A stretch of 64,000 nucleotides of DNA from Novosphingobium subterraneum (GCF_000807925.1 NZ_JRVC01000001.1:336153-400152); one strand, 5' to 3'; shown: positions 47,026 to 56,230, numbered from the stretch's first letter. Made by a program: numbers and translations. The notes: generated by a model from the letters alone, not told the origin.

Positions 47026-47693
47026 GTCGGCTGCCCCTTGCGGCGGATGACATGCTCGGTGACCTGAAGCAGATCACCCTTGCGCTCGACCACGGCGGGC
47101 GTGTGGCGGATACCGAAATGCGTTGTCAGGCGCCCATCCTGGTCGAAGTAGAAGCGCCGGCGATGCGTTTGCATCTGGGTGAACGGCGAGCCGTTGACGA
47201 AGATGATCTTGGCCGCTTCATCGCCTCCCCGCTGCATGGCCCAGGCGAGCTCTGCCGGATCGTTGCCATTGATGAAGACGAGCTTCTTCGAAAGACCCGT
47301 ATAGCTCAGCGGATTGACGCGCTGACCTGCGACAGCAATGAGATTGCCGTGATCGTCGCGAATGTCGTTCTCGACCACGATGGCAGGATCAAACTCCCAG
47401 CTGCGGGTCTCGCCCGCAGGGCTCATTCCGGCAACAGCCACCGGCTGCTTGACCCGCTGCGTGACCTTCTCGGCAAACTGGCGGTTCAGCGCATCGATCT
47501 TGCCGCTCGCCTGCGCCGTATCGAGACGGGCCTTGATGACCGCCAGGAGGTCAGGCTCGATAACGGGCCAGGTCTGACCCATTTGTCCATGATCGACGCC
47601 CACGCGCGTGGGCGGAGCGGGCACGCCTGCACCGATCGCGAACGGCGCCAGCAGCGCAAGAAGGATTCCGCGCTTCACAGGCTTGCCCCTCAC
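47022..47693 (-). CDS. traW: TraW, F-type pilus assembly protein
   Basis: The 223-residue exported protein (signal near ILLALLAPFAIGAG) matches TraW: GQTWPVIEPDLLAVIKARLD, then VENDIRDDHGNLIAVAGQRV and NPLSYTGLSKKLVFINGND, with FNQ-like IIFVNGSPFTQMQTHRRRFY and DGRLTTHFGIRHTPAVVER. It works with TrbC in the periplasm on pilus extension. It overlaps its neighbours on both sides by four bases. Confidence 0.93.
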   Translation of the reverse strand: MRGKPVKRGILLALLAPFAIGAGVPAPPTRVGVDHGQMGQTWPVIEPDLLAVIKARLDTAQASGKIDALNRQFAEKVTQRVKQPVAVAGMSPAGETRSWEFDPAIVVENDIRDDHGNLIAVAGQRVNPLSYTGLSKKLVFINGNDPAELAWAMQRGGDEAAKIIFVNGSPFTQMQTHRRRFYFDQDGRLTTHFGIRHTPAVVERKGDLLQVTEHVIRRKGQPT

Positions 47694-48229
47694 AGGATTG
47701 CCCTTCCGGTGCCAACCAGACGGTCGCGGCAGACAAAGCCGATATGCGCGTAGCGGCTGTCGAACCCGTCCTTGTGCGAGGTCGCTGCAAAGATGCAGCC
47801 CTTTGGCACTATGCCCAGAGGGCCTGCCTCGAGCGCGTCGCCGCGCTTGGTTACAGGCTTCAGCGATGCAACCTGCTGACCATTGACCAGAACGTCTGCG
47901 CCCCGCCGCGTCACGACGTCTCCCGGCAAACCGACCGCGATCTTCGCAAAAGGAGGCGGGTTGGTACCAAAGTACTTGGTCGTCACCCGGTCATGGCCCG
48001 GATGAAAGATCACGTAGTCGCCGCGCTTCGGGAAGCGGCCGCTCTCCACCAGGAAGGCCCAGTTTGGAAGCGAGTCCGAAACATTGACCATGAGGGCGTG
48101 CGTTCCGCTCCACCGGGCCAGCGCGCTGAAACCCATCGCGAGGGAGCTCAGCACGGCGATGACCGCCAGCTTCTGTACGAGCGAAAGGCCCTTGGGATCA
48201 GCGCGCTCCACCACCCTGCCCTCCGCCAT
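47690..48229 (-). CDS. S26-family signal peptidase of the transfer operon
   Basis: The 179-residue protein (from ATG 48229) has one N-terminal membrane helix (LAVIAVLSSLAMGFSALARW). The S26 catalytic elements follow: the Ser in NVSDSLPNWAFLVESGRFP and the Lys in FAKIAVGLPGDVVTRRGAD. Peptidases of this type (TraF of RP4) process conjugative pilin or other exported transfer proteins; in F-type sphingomonad operons they occur at this spot. A GTG 15-18 bases downstream with GGAGGG ahead of it is an equally good start. It overlaps trbI. Confidence 0.85.
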   Translation of the reverse strand: MAEGRVVERADPKGLSLVQKLAVIAVLSSLAMGFSALARWSGTHALMVNVSDSLPNWAFLVESGRFPKRGDYVIFHPGHDRVTTKYFGTNPPPFAKIAVGLPGDVVTRRGADVLVNGQQVASLKPVTKRGDALEAGPLGIVPKGCIFAATSHKDGFDSRYAHIGFVCRDRLVGTGRAIL

Positions 48230-48782
48230 TCGCGGCCATGAAGGCCTGCATCTCGGATTCGACGCGGGCCGCATTTGCTGCCGAGCCCTTTGGTCTCACG
48301 CCCGATCCCATGCCCTGCATCGCTTGAGCGGGCGTCGGCCGCGGGACCTTGGCATAAACGGCAGCCTTCACGCTTTGCGTCACGTCCGGCACATTGCCGC
48401 CAACGATGGCCTCGTGAACCAGCACGACTTTGCCGCTCTTGGAGAGGCTGGCGACAGTTTCATCGAGCGCCGCCATGAAGACAGCCGTCTCGCGTGCAGC
48501 CGTCGTTTCGTCCGCGCTCGAACGGGACTGCGCCTGCAGATATTCGCCGATGATCCCCTGAAGCTGCAGCTGGACGAACTCCTGCCTCGAGTCCGGCGAA
48601 GCTGCGATGTTCCGTGTCACCCAGGCGCCCCAGATGAACATGGCGATGCCGGCTACAAGCAAGACCAGTTCCCGCGTCGACATGCCGGCAAAACGGCGTT
48701 GCATGAGCGTTCCGGTCGGTTTTCGCGCCGCTGTCGAGACAGCCTCGTGGGCAGGTGGCAGCTCATCAAACAGATCTCTCAT
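48198..48782 (-). CDS. trbI: TrbI, type-F conjugation protein
   Basis: The 194-residue protein has one membrane helix (ELVLLVAGIAMFIWGAWVTR) and a periplasmic part with the TrbI wording VVLVHEAIVGGNVPDVTQSV. The Gly/Gln-rich end NGGGQGGGAR overlaps the peptidase gene. F TrbI affects pilus outgrowth and retraction. Overlap with both neighbours supports membership in the operon. Confidence 0.85.
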   Translation of the reverse strand: MRDLFDELPPAHEAVSTAARKPTGTLMQRRFAGMSTRELVLLVAGIAMFIWGAWVTRNIAASPDSRQEFVQLQLQGIIGEYLQAQSRSSADETTAARETAVFMAALDETVASLSKSGKVVLVHEAIVGGNVPDVTQSVKAAVYAKVPRPTPAQAMQGMGSGVRPKGSAANAARVESEMQAFMAANGGGQGGGAR

Positions 48783-49132
48783 TGATCCTCTCCCCCAGTA
48801 ACAAGAGGCACGGTAAGGGCAGCGCGAAGGCTCGCGCGGCGGAAAAAGGCGGTGAGCGCCACGACAGTCGCGAAGATGGCCAGCACGAGGGCCTCGAATT
48901 CACTCTGTCTGGCAGGGCCCGCTGCTGCGAACCGCGATGCCAGGTTGCCGAGCTGCAGCATCAGCCCTGCAAAGGTGAAACTGCCCAGCGCAACGAACAC
49001 GAGCAGCCCCGTGCCGAGCGCCGCGAGCAAGGTCGTCGCGCCCCACCCTGCGAGGCGCAGGGCCACAAACAGCGTGTCCTGGCCGCGCTGGACAAGATCC
49101 GCCCTCTGCCGTGAACGAGGCAACGCGATCAT
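48779..49132 (-). CDS. Unknown two-helix membrane protein of the transfer operon
   Basis: A 117-residue protein with hydrophobic segments (WGATTLLAALGTGLLVFVAL, FEALVLAIFATVVALTAFF) and basic ends. It overlaps traC by four bases and trbI by four. Nothing in F matches by reading. Sphingomonad and related F-type operons carry such extra genes between traC and trbI; the role is unknown. Confidence 0.65.
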   Translation of the reverse strand: MIALPRSRQRADLVQRGQDTLFVALRLAGWGATTLLAALGTGLLVFVALGSFTFAGLMLQLGNLASRFAAAGPARQSEFEALVLAIFATVVALTAFFRRASLRAALTVPLVTGGEDQ

Positions 49133-51675
49133 TCCGCCGCCTCCGCCTGCTGGTAGCCTTCGGGAAATGCGACGGCCTCGATCGCGTCGTGCATCGCCAT
49201 CCCGCGCTCGATGTTTGCCTCGATGCGCGCGAAGACGTCGGGGCTCGATGAGTAGAGTGCTGCTGAATAGCGGTCGAGGACGAGCCGTCCGATGCTTTCG
49301 GTATCGGGTCCGCGGATGAAGATATCCGAATAATCGGTGCCATTGCGCTTCAGCGAGCGCAGCAGCGCCTCGGTAAGGTTGTCCATCTCGAAGCGATCCG
49401 AGTTGCGGAAGTCCGAGATGGTCTCGCCCTTTTGCTGGAGGATCAGGAACCAGTCAGAGTTTTCGAGCGCGGCCCGCGAGCCTTCCGACTTGTAGTAATC
49501 GTGAATCGACTGGGTGGCCGTGATCAGCGCCCCGCCGTACTTTCGGCACGTGCGCGAATAGGTCTCGACGAAGTCGGCCATCGCACCGCCCTTGAGCATC
49601 TGCCAGGCCTCATCGATGATCAAAGGCTTCGGCGTCGCGCGGTCCATCCGGCGCATGACCTGCGAGGCGATGAACATGATCGACGTGAGAACAACGCCGC
49701 GCAGCTCCTCGCGGGTCGCAAGATCAGAGAGCTCGAAAACCGTCAGATCAGCGGACAGGTCAAGGTTGGCATCGCCCAGAAAGAAGCGGCCGAAAGTGCC
49801 CTTGGCCGCGAACGGCAGGAGCGAGGTAGCCAGATCATAAGCACAAGGGTGCTGGGCCTCCCCGAGCGCCGCGATAACATGGTCGACAGTCCCGTCACGG
49901 CCATGCTCCTCCCAGACGAGGTTGACCGCCTGGTCGATAAGCCCCCGTTCGGTGTCGTTCAGCCGGGTCTCATTGCGCGCCATCTGGGCGATGATCGATT
50001 TGAGCATCGCGAGGCAGTCGACCAGATAGTCATCGTCCTCGCGCGCAAGATGCTCATCGATCATCCGGAACGGGTTGATCGAGATGCCCGAGGACAGCTT
50101 GAACTCGGTGAACGTGCCGCCAAGAGCCTTGGCCATATGCTCGAAGCTGCGGCCATCGTCGATCACGATGGTCTTGGCTCCAACCCCTGCAAAGCTCGCT
50201 GTCAGATCCTGGAGGAGAACCGATTTGCCCGAACCGGACTTGCCTGCAATCGCAACATTGTGATTACCGGCAGTATTCTGGAACGGCGACCAGAACTGCG
50301 GTTGACCGCGCCTGCCAATGAACAGCAGATGCGGAATATTCCCCCCGACATACTCTCCCTGGATCGGCGCGATCGCTGCAACATTGGCCGAGCGCATCGT
50401 CCGCAGGCGCTTCATGCGTTTCAGATCATGGTCGAGCCCGTCGGCGAGGAGCAGCGGGAAGTGCGCCATAAAGGCGGGCAACTGGATATGGGTCTCGTCG
50501 ATCAGGTCCCATCCCGTGGCCTTGTAGAGCGCTTTCAGCGTGCGCTCGCAGGGCTCGCCCCGGCCCTTGGGCGCGATGATCGAGACGGCATAGTAGCAGG
50601 AGACCAGCTTCTCGCCCTGCTTGACCCTGTCGGCCACGAACTGCCATTCGGCGGCCTCGGTGCGCAACTTGGGAACGAGCTTGACGCCCTTGCCATCGGC
50701 CAGCGATGTCGTTCGCGCGAACTTGTATCCTGCCCTTGCCTCCGAGGATTCCGGGCCCGGGATGATCCCGCAGACCGTCTGAAGCACCGGGCAGGGAAGA
50801 CTGAGCTTGGGATTGAAGATGTCGCCGATGATCTTCTGGGTATCCCAGGGTGCCCAGCGATCAGGGAATCCTCGCACCGCCATGGTACGGACGTCGAACC
50901 GCTCGGGCACAAAGTCCTTCAGTTCGGGGACACCCGATGCGACTGCGCCGGTCGGCCGCAGCGATTGAGCATGGAGGACAAGGCGGTCCTTCTCGACATG
51001 CGTCACCAGGTCGCGCCGGACACATTGTTCGTTGATCGGATCGAACCTGTTGTAGTCCGGGACCTCGTCTCCTGCGCCATTCGATGGCGCGAGAATTTCG
51101 TCGAACAGGCGGATGAGATCGACTGGCGCGAACTGCCGGACCGGAACGTTGATCGATTCCAGCGCCGAAATGATCCCGTCGCGCATCGTGACGAGGTCAT
51201 CATTGGTGAGACTGGACCCTTGCCCGATGCCCACCGACATCACGACACGGAAATTGCGCACGAAAAATGGTCCATCGCTCGCGAGCGTTGACCAGGCACC
51301 GGCGAGCAGCTTGTCGAGGCGGTGGCGCGCAAGTGTCCGGAAAACGCCCGAAGCCGTGAATCGGGGCAGCGCCCAGGCCTGCAGCATCTCGGCTACCCTG
51401 GGACTTGAGAAGTTTGTCACGCTGAAGCGCGTTCCGGGCTGAAGAATATCGGAGAAGATCGTGCCGATGATCTCGCTGACCCGGTCATTCGCACCCACGA
51501 GCGGTGCAAGCTCGAGAATGAAGCCTTTCGAACGGACCTGGTGGAAGATGCGCTTCTCCTCGTCGAAGGAGCGATACCCGAGAAAATGCGACAGCATCGG
51601 CACATCAGGCGCGCGGGCGCTGCGCTCCGGCTTGCGGCTGTCTCCCACAACGAGATCGACGAGCGAGCCCAACAT
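49129..51675 (-). CDS. traC: TraC, type IV secretion ATPase
   Basis: The 848-residue protein is the VirB4-class motor. The N-terminal half reads MLSHFLGYRSFDEEKRIFHQ and GTRFSVTNFSSPRVAEMLQA. Walker A is in VAIAGKSGSGKSVLLQDLTA (~475-495), Walker B in KPLIIDEAWQMLKGGAMADF (~685), and a later motif in TATQSIHDYY and FLILQQKGETISDF. It powers pilus assembly from the inner membrane. A six-base gap separates it from traV. Confidence 0.95.
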   Translation of the reverse strand: MLGSLVDLVVGDSRKPERSARAPDVPMLSHFLGYRSFDEEKRIFHQVRSKGFILELAPLVGANDRVSEIIGTIFSDILQPGTRFSVTNFSSPRVAEMLQAWALPRFTASGVFRTLARHRLDKLLAGAWSTLASDGPFFVRNFRVVMSVGIGQGSSLTNDDLVTMRDGIISALESINVPVRQFAPVDLIRLFDEILAPSNGAGDEVPDYNRFDPINEQCVRRDLVTHVEKDRLVLHAQSLRPTGAVASGVPELKDFVPERFDVRTMAVRGFPDRWAPWDTQKIIGDIFNPKLSLPCPVLQTVCGIIPGPESSEARAGYKFARTTSLADGKGVKLVPKLRTEAAEWQFVADRVKQGEKLVSCYYAVSIIAPKGRGEPCERTLKALYKATGWDLIDETHIQLPAFMAHFPLLLADGLDHDLKRMKRLRTMRSANVAAIAPIQGEYVGGNIPHLLFIGRRGQPQFWSPFQNTAGNHNVAIAGKSGSGKSVLLQDLTASFAGVGAKTIVIDDGRSFEHMAKALGGTFTEFKLSSGISINPFRMIDEHLAREDDDYLVDCLAMLKSIIAQMARNETRLNDTERGLIDQAVNLVWEEHGRDGTVDHVIAALGEAQHPCAYDLATSLLPFAAKGTFGRFFLGDANLDLSADLTVFELSDLATREELRGVVLTSIMFIASQVMRRMDRATPKPLIIDEAWQMLKGGAMADFVETYSRTCRKYGGALITATQSIHDYYKSEGSRAALENSDWFLILQQKGETISDFRNSDRFEMDNLTEALLRSLKRNGTDYSDIFIRGPDTESIGRLVLDRYSAALYSSSPDVFARIEANIERGMAMHDAIEAVAFPEGYQQAEAAE

Positions 51676-51681
51676 CGCGCC

Positions 51682-52356
51682 TTACTCCACGACGCCGCTG
51701 AAAGCGGCAGGCTTGGGCCGGGCGCGGGATCCCTTGGCAGAAAGCCGCTGGGCAACCTCCGCCTGAATCTCGGCGATCGGATTCTTCGCGTCGGCCGTGG
51801 CGACCTCAGTCCCGCCCGCGCCCTTGCGAGGATCGGGCTTTGCGTCGCTCCCCTCCGGCAATGGCGCGAGCAAAGGCGGAGCGCTTTCTGCTGCGGCGAG
51901 AAGACCGCGACTGCGCGCAACCTTCGGACCCCGCTGAGCAATCTGTTCCATCGCGTCCCCGCGTCCGGGAAGCAGTGCTTCGGTGCTCACGACCCGGCGC
52001 GCATGCGTCGTGCCGCTGGCATCGGTGAAGCCGGGGAAGACCACAGAGAGCTGATAGCGCGGGGCGCTGCGCGCCACAGGCGCCGCACTTGCCAGATGCG
52101 TGTCGTGGACAGGCGCATCGATCCCGTCATCCATCCGATAGGGGCCGGCGGGATTGAGAAGGTCGGACGAACTCGTCTCTTCGATCCGGGCGAGCGCAGT
52201 ATCGTCGATCTTGGAGGATGGGGCGCAGATGCCGTCGGGCGCATTGCAGCGGAAGTTCGCGCTGACATTGGTGCCAAGCGTCGAGCAACCCGACAGCAGG
52301 CTCCCGAGGACCGCAGCGACCATGACAGCTTGCGAACGCAGATTTCTGTGCATCAT
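51682..52356 (-). CDS. traV: TraV, outer-membrane lipoprotein of the T4SS core
   Basis: The 224-residue protein has a lipoprotein signal (lipobox LSGC in VLGSLLSGCSTLGTNVSANF) and the TraV hallmark Cys pair in FRCNAPDGICAPSS. A Pro/Ala/Glu-rich linker follows. TraV anchors the VirB7-like layer of the outer-membrane core with TraK and TraB. The first two codons are both ATG and either may be used. It overlaps the DsbC-like gene by four bases. Confidence 0.9.
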   Translation of the reverse strand: MMHRNLRSQAVMVAAVLGSLLSGCSTLGTNVSANFRCNAPDGICAPSSKIDDTALARIEETSSSDLLNPAGPYRMDDGIDAPVHDTHLASAAPVARSAPRYQLSVVFPGFTDASGTTHARRVVSTEALLPGRGDAMEQIAQRGPKVARSRGLLAAAESAPPLLAPLPEGSDAKPDPRKGAGGTEVATADAKNPIAEIQAEVAQRLSAKGSRARPKPAAFSGVVE

Positions 52357-53189
52357 GATGCCTTTCCTTCGATCCAGCTGAGCAGGAAGTCGCGCGGGCG
52401 GTAGCCGTGGAGAACCGCGCCATCTTCGCGGACGATGACCGGCGTCCCGCTGAAGCCGTGCTGTCTTGCGAAGGCCTCGTTGGCATCGAGCCCGCTGGTG
52501 TCACAGGATCCTGCAGATGTGACCGCCCCGCCCTCGTACGCCTGAGTTACTGCCCGGCGCCGGTCGGGTGCGCAGATCACGGCCTCCGAGATTGGCCTTG
52601 TGCCGAGCACCGAGATCGGGCGCTCGATCACCTTGACATTGAGGGTCCCCAGCGTCTCGTGAAGCCGCTTGCAGTAGCCGCAGCGAAAGTCGCTGAAGAC
52701 CGTTATGGTCCTGGTTCCACGGCCCATCACGATGCTGCCGTTCTTCGGCAAGGTCGCAAGGGCTGCCGGATCAATCCGGGCATCGGCTGCTGCAGACGGC
52801 GAACCAGTAGCGCCTGCCTGCGGCTTGGCCTCGGGCTCATCGCTTGCACCGGCACCGCCGACAAGCATGTCCGGGTTCATCTGGAGGAGACGGGCAGCCG
52901 TGAGGTCCTGTTTGGTCTCCATGTCGTAAACGCGCCCGATAATCAGGTAGCGCGCGCGATGGTCGATGTAGAACAGGTTCTGGCGGGCCTGAATCTCGCA
53001 GACGCCGTCGATGGACTTGCAGTCGATTGATGTGATCTCAGTCTTTGGCAGGCGCTTGGTCAGCGCTGCCTGGATCGAAGCGGGGTCACTCGCTGCCGAG
53101 GCATGAGCAACGGCCGCGATAGCGGCTAGGCCACTGGCTGCCAGACCTCCGGCTGCCGCGATCTGCCATGTCTTCCATTTACGCTCCAT
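52353..53189 (-). CDS. DsbC-family thiol-disulfide isomerase
   Basis: The 278-residue exported protein starts at the ATG at 53189 (MERKWKTWQIAAAGGLAASG); the frame upstream is not coding. It has a DsbC-like N-terminal dimerisation part (AALTKRLPKTEITSIDCKSI, YIDHRARYLIIGRVYDMETK) and a thioredoxin domain with CGYC in TVFSDFRCGYCKRLHETLGT, then FSGTPVIVREDG. It should shuffle disulfides in the Cys-rich TraN, TraU and TraV of the same operon, like F TrbB. It precedes traV and follows traB by 10 bases. Confidence 0.92.
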   Translation of the reverse strand: MERKWKTWQIAAAGGLAASGLAAIAAVAHASAASDPASIQAALTKRLPKTEITSIDCKSIDGVCEIQARQNLFYIDHRARYLIIGRVYDMETKQDLTAARLLQMNPDMLVGGAGASDEPEAKPQAGATGSPSAAADARIDPAALATLPKNGSIVMGRGTRTITVFSDFRCGYCKRLHETLGTLNVKVIERPISVLGTRPISEAVICAPDRRRAVTQAYEGGAVTSAGSCDTSGLDANEAFARQHGFSGTPVIVREDGAVLHGYRPRDFLLSWIEGKAS

Positions 53190-53199
53190 GGTGGTCCCC

Positions 53200-54492
53200 T
53201 CAGTTTCTGATGAAGGTGCCGTCGAGGAAGACGACCTCGACCGCCGCCCCGGTGGGCATCTCGACAACCGGCTGATATTGCTCGGCGCGCTCGATGAGAT
53301 ATTCCGAGACCGTAGTGCCGGCCTGCTGTCCGCCGCCGCCGAGCGCACGCAGCCCGATCTCGCCAGCGCCGGGGGTCCGTCGGCCCTCGCCCGCGATGAT
53401 CGGCTGATTGAACCCTTCACTGAGCGCGTTGCCGACGCCGCTCACGAGACCTGCCAGAAAAGCCTGGGTGGTCAGTGAGCCCTCGCGGCTAACCACGCGG
53501 CCGCGCACGCCCACTTTGCCGCCGAACGCGATGAACCCCTTGACCTCCGATACCGCAAAGCGGCCGCCCGGCTGCGCGCAAGTCATGCGCTGGAGCTTCA
53601 CATAGACCTTCTCCGAGGAGAGGTCCCCGTAGGCTGCGCCGTTGACCATGCACCCCTGCACCCGGGTCGCGAGGAGCTTCCCATCCCCGTAGACCGAGCG
53701 CGCGGGCCCGGTAATCCGGAGCAGGACGGGGAGCGGATCGCTCTGGCTGCGCGTATTCGTCGTGGCATCGACGCCGACCACCACCGTTGCCTTGGCAATC
53801 GAATTCGGGGGCAGATAGTTGGGCGAGTCCGTATAGACGGCGGGCGACTTTGTCGGGTCGATACGCGATGCCGTCCCGCTTGCTGACGTGAACGAGACCA
53901 TCTGGACGTCGCTACCGCGGCGAACGGGCGGGGCTTCTGCCGCTCCGGCCTCTGGTGACGCCGGCACGCCCATCTCGCGGGCCGCCGCGACAGGTCCTGG
54001 CGCTGTCGGCCGCGCGTTGCCCCTCTGGACTTGCTGGCGCAGTTGCTCGTTCTCGCGCTCGTAGGCTTCCAGGACACGCTGGCCATCGCGCGCCATGGCC
54101 GCATTTTCGCCGCGCAGCGCCTCGATCTCGGATTGCATCTGGGCGAACTGCGCGCCCTGCGCCTCAAGGCCCTTGAGACGCACGTCGGTCGAGTTCATCT
54201 CGCCCTCGTACATCGCGACCCATTCCTGATCGACGCGCTGCCGGTTCAGAAGTGCATCGGTCGAGACAGTTGTCTTGGCCCCCTTCTCCGTCGCCTCTTC
54301 GATGGTCTCCTCGGTATCGAGGACATACATGGCCCCAGCCACCGCGATCACGCCGGCAAGACCGAACATCAGCATCTTCTGCCGCTTCTGGACCAGTGAG
54401 TTCTCTGCAATGGCACCACTCGCATCGAGGGTGTCATGTTCCTCAGCCTCGCTGGCATCGAGGTCCTTGGGTTTGCGCTTGAGGAAATCCAT
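53200..54492 (-). CDS. traB: TraB, inner-membrane core subunit (VirB10-like)
   Basis: The 430-residue protein has one membrane helix near the N-terminus (KMLMFGLAGVIAVAGAMYVL), then a coiled coil (QFAQMQSEIEALRGENAAMA, VLEAYERENEQLRQQVQRGN), a Pro-rich linker, and the VirB10-type beta-barrel domain (LPPNSIAKATVVVGVDATTN, CMVNGAAYGDLSSEKVYVKL, FIAFGGKVGVRGRVVSREGS) ending EVVFLDGTFIRN. It spans the envelope to connect the inner-membrane complex with TraK/TraV. Confidence 0.95.
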   Translation of the reverse strand: MDFLKRKPKDLDASEAEEHDTLDASGAIAENSLVQKRQKMLMFGLAGVIAVAGAMYVLDTEETIEEATEKGAKTTVSTDALLNRQRVDQEWVAMYEGEMNSTDVRLKGLEAQGAQFAQMQSEIEALRGENAAMARDGQRVLEAYERENEQLRQQVQRGNARPTAPGPVAAAREMGVPASPEAGAAEAPPVRRGSDVQMVSFTSASGTASRIDPTKSPAVYTDSPNYLPPNSIAKATVVVGVDATTNTRSQSDPLPVLLRITGPARSVYGDGKLLATRVQGCMVNGAAYGDLSSEKVYVKLQRMTCAQPGGRFAVSEVKGFIAFGGKVGVRGRVVSREGSLTTQAFLAGLVSGVGNALSEGFNQPIIAGEGRRTPGAGEIGLRALGGGGQQAGTTVSEYLIERAEQYQPVVEMPTGAAVEVVFLDGTFIRN

Positions 54493-54497
54493 CTGAC

Positions 54498-55298
54498 TTA
54501 CCCTCCTGACGGTACGACGACGTAAGCGGCGGTGGCCTGGCCGCTGGCGAGGTTGGGATTGGAAATGCTGACCGCGATGGCGCCGTCTCCGGCGATGATC
54601 TCTTCCTTGAGCGTCATCGGCTCAGAGCCATTGTTCTCGATGCGCAGGACCTTCCCGGTCATGGTCGGGCTGCGATATTCGCTGACCAGCTGGACCTTCA
54701 GATCGCCGACATTGACCGGGGCACGGGCAGCATCGCTGATCTCGAAACCCGCAACGCGGCGCTGCTCGAACATGGCCCGGACGAGCGAGACCGCACGATC
54801 ATCGAGCGTTGCAGAGGCCTCGAGCGACTGAGGCGCACCCTGAGGGTTTTCGAGATCGGCGTTGGCGACGAAGACCTGCAGCGCCGCTTCGCCCGATACC
54901 TCGCAGTCGAACTTGTAGACGAAGCCACGGCGCGTCGTCCCGAAGAACGAAATATTGCGCTTGGAATAGCCGTCCGGAACGGAAAGATAGATGTCGCCGC
55001 GGGTCGGCTCGTGCACGATTGAGAAGTCTTCCTGCGGAACACCCGCCTGGACACGCGAGACCGAGACAAACTGGTCATCCTTCAGCGAAATCCGGGTAAG
55101 GTCCGACTTCGACGCCTGGCAGCGCACCTCGCCATTGTCGGCTGCCAGAATATGCTCGTCGGCGAGAGCCGGAACGGCGGTCAGAGCGAGCGCGCCGCCG
55201 ACCAGTACGACCCCGCACAAGCGAAGGAGCTGGCAGTCAATGCGGGAAGCGAGGACGCTGCCGGTCGCAATCAGCAACGAAGGCACAATCGGGTTCAT
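54498..55298 (-). CDS. traK: TraK, secretin-like core subunit (VirB9-like)
   Basis: The 266-residue exported protein matches TraK: DNGEVRCQASKSDLTRISLK, EPTRGDIYLSVPDGYSKRNI, SFFGTTRRGFVYKFDCEVSG, and a C-terminal LKEEIIAGDGAIAVSISNPN. The ATG at 55298 overlaps the traE stop. The N-terminus before VPALADEH is longer than usual for a signal peptide (about 46 residues with two hydrophobic parts). TraK forms the outer-membrane ring with TraV and TraB. Confidence 0.92.
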   Translation of the reverse strand: MNPIVPSLLIATGSVLASRIDCQLLRLCGVVLVGGALALTAVPALADEHILAADNGEVRCQASKSDLTRISLKDDQFVSVSRVQAGVPQEDFSIVHEPTRGDIYLSVPDGYSKRNISFFGTTRRGFVYKFDCEVSGEAALQVFVANADLENPQGAPQSLEASATLDDRAVSLVRAMFEQRRVAGFEISDAARAPVNVGDLKVQLVSEYRSPTMTGKVLRIENNGSEPMTLKEEIIAGDGAIAVSISNPNLASGQATAAYVVVPSGG

Positions 55299-55858
55299 TG
55301 TTCCTGCTCCTTCTTGACGACCACGCCAAAGCCCTTGAGGCGGAGCGAGACGCCGGTGTGCTGCCAATGGAATTCGAAGATCTTGTGTTCGCGGCGGACG
55401 TCGCGCGATCCGACGATCGTATGGAGCACGCCGCCGACCTGACTGGTCAGGTTCTCGGGGTCCGTGCGGATCCAGTCGATCGTGATGAACTGGGTGACCT
55501 GCGAGTCCTGTTGCTCATCGATGATTTTGAGAAGGTTGGCCTTGAGCGGACCGCGCGCCTCGGGCGCGGCAATCGCAATGAGCCCGTCGAGCCAATACTG
55601 CAGGTTCTCAGGTGACCGATTGAGCGCAAGCTGTGCCGTGTCGCGGGTCACCGCCTCGAGATATTCGGGGCTGACCGCCGCTGAGCTCAGCACCATTTCG
55701 CTGGGAAGGATCGGCTGAAGGACAACCTCCCGGTCCCGCGTCGTTGCCGCGACGAACATCACCAGCACCAGGGCGCCGAGAATGATGCAAGTCAGAGCCA
55801 GAATGTTGCGCTGCTTGAGGGTCCGCTGCGACGCCTCGTGTGCGAATGAGAGTTCCAT
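55295..55858 (-). CDS. traE: TraE, VirB5/VirB8-like F-type protein
   Basis: The 187-residue protein has one N-terminal membrane helix (NILALTCIILGALVLVMFVA) and the TraE fold in the periplasm: VSPEYLEAVTRDTAQLALNR, SPENLQYWLDGLIAIAAPEA, and FEFHWQHTGVSLRLKGFGVV near the end. It belongs to the inner-membrane platform needed for pilus assembly. It overlaps traK by four bases and follows traL by one base. Confidence 0.93.
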   Translation of the reverse strand: MELSFAHEASQRTLKQRNILALTCIILGALVLVMFVAATTRDREVVLQPILPSEMVLSSAAVSPEYLEAVTRDTAQLALNRSPENLQYWLDGLIAIAAPEARGPLKANLLKIIDEQQDSQVTQFITIDWIRTDPENLTSQVGGVLHTIVGSRDVRREHKIFEFHWQHTGVSLRLKGFGVVVKKEQEQ

Positions 55859-55859
55859 G

Positions 55860-56144
55860 TCAGCCCGCCATCACACGCAAGTGGGAAGGCGGAGCGACCT
55901 TCAGACCGAAGAATTCACCCGGCAAATGCCAATAGGCAAAATGCAGGACCCAATACATCGAGCGCCCAGCTTTGAGTTTGCGGTACCCAAGCCATGCAGC
56001 AACGGCCAGAAGCAGGCCTATGACAACATGCTGCGCCAGAATTCCCCAGGTGAACGGGATCACCAGCACGAGGAATTCATCAAGCGACCAGAACCCGATC
56101 AGTTCGGGATCGTCGAGATGCTTTGGGATGGAATACTTGTCCAA
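55860..56144 (-). CDS. traL: TraL, VirB3-like inner-membrane protein
   Basis: The 94-residue protein has TraL features: MDKYSIPKHLDDPELIGFWS at the start, a hydrophobic region (FLVLVIPFTWGILAQHVVIG, LLLAVAAWLGYRKLK), and MYWVLHFAYWHLPGEFFGLK at the end. It follows the pilin gene by 86 bases and precedes traE. TraL is part of the inner-membrane assembly platform. Confidence 0.92.
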   Translation of the reverse strand: MDKYSIPKHLDDPELIGFWSLDEFLVLVIPFTWGILAQHVVIGLLLAVAAWLGYRKLKAGRSMYWVLHFAYWHLPGEFFGLKVAPPSHLRVMAG

Positions 56145-56230
56145 AGATCGTCTCCGCCAGAAAGGTTTGCTGCCATTCCCATGCCGGTGATGGAGCAGCG
56201 CCCCCCGTTCGCGATGACCTGTGCTCTCGC

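Noticed and set aside
49432..51291. Rightward 619-codon open frame opposite traC
   Set aside because: TraC motifs on the other strand are complete; the antisense frame shows no domain and no ribosome site.
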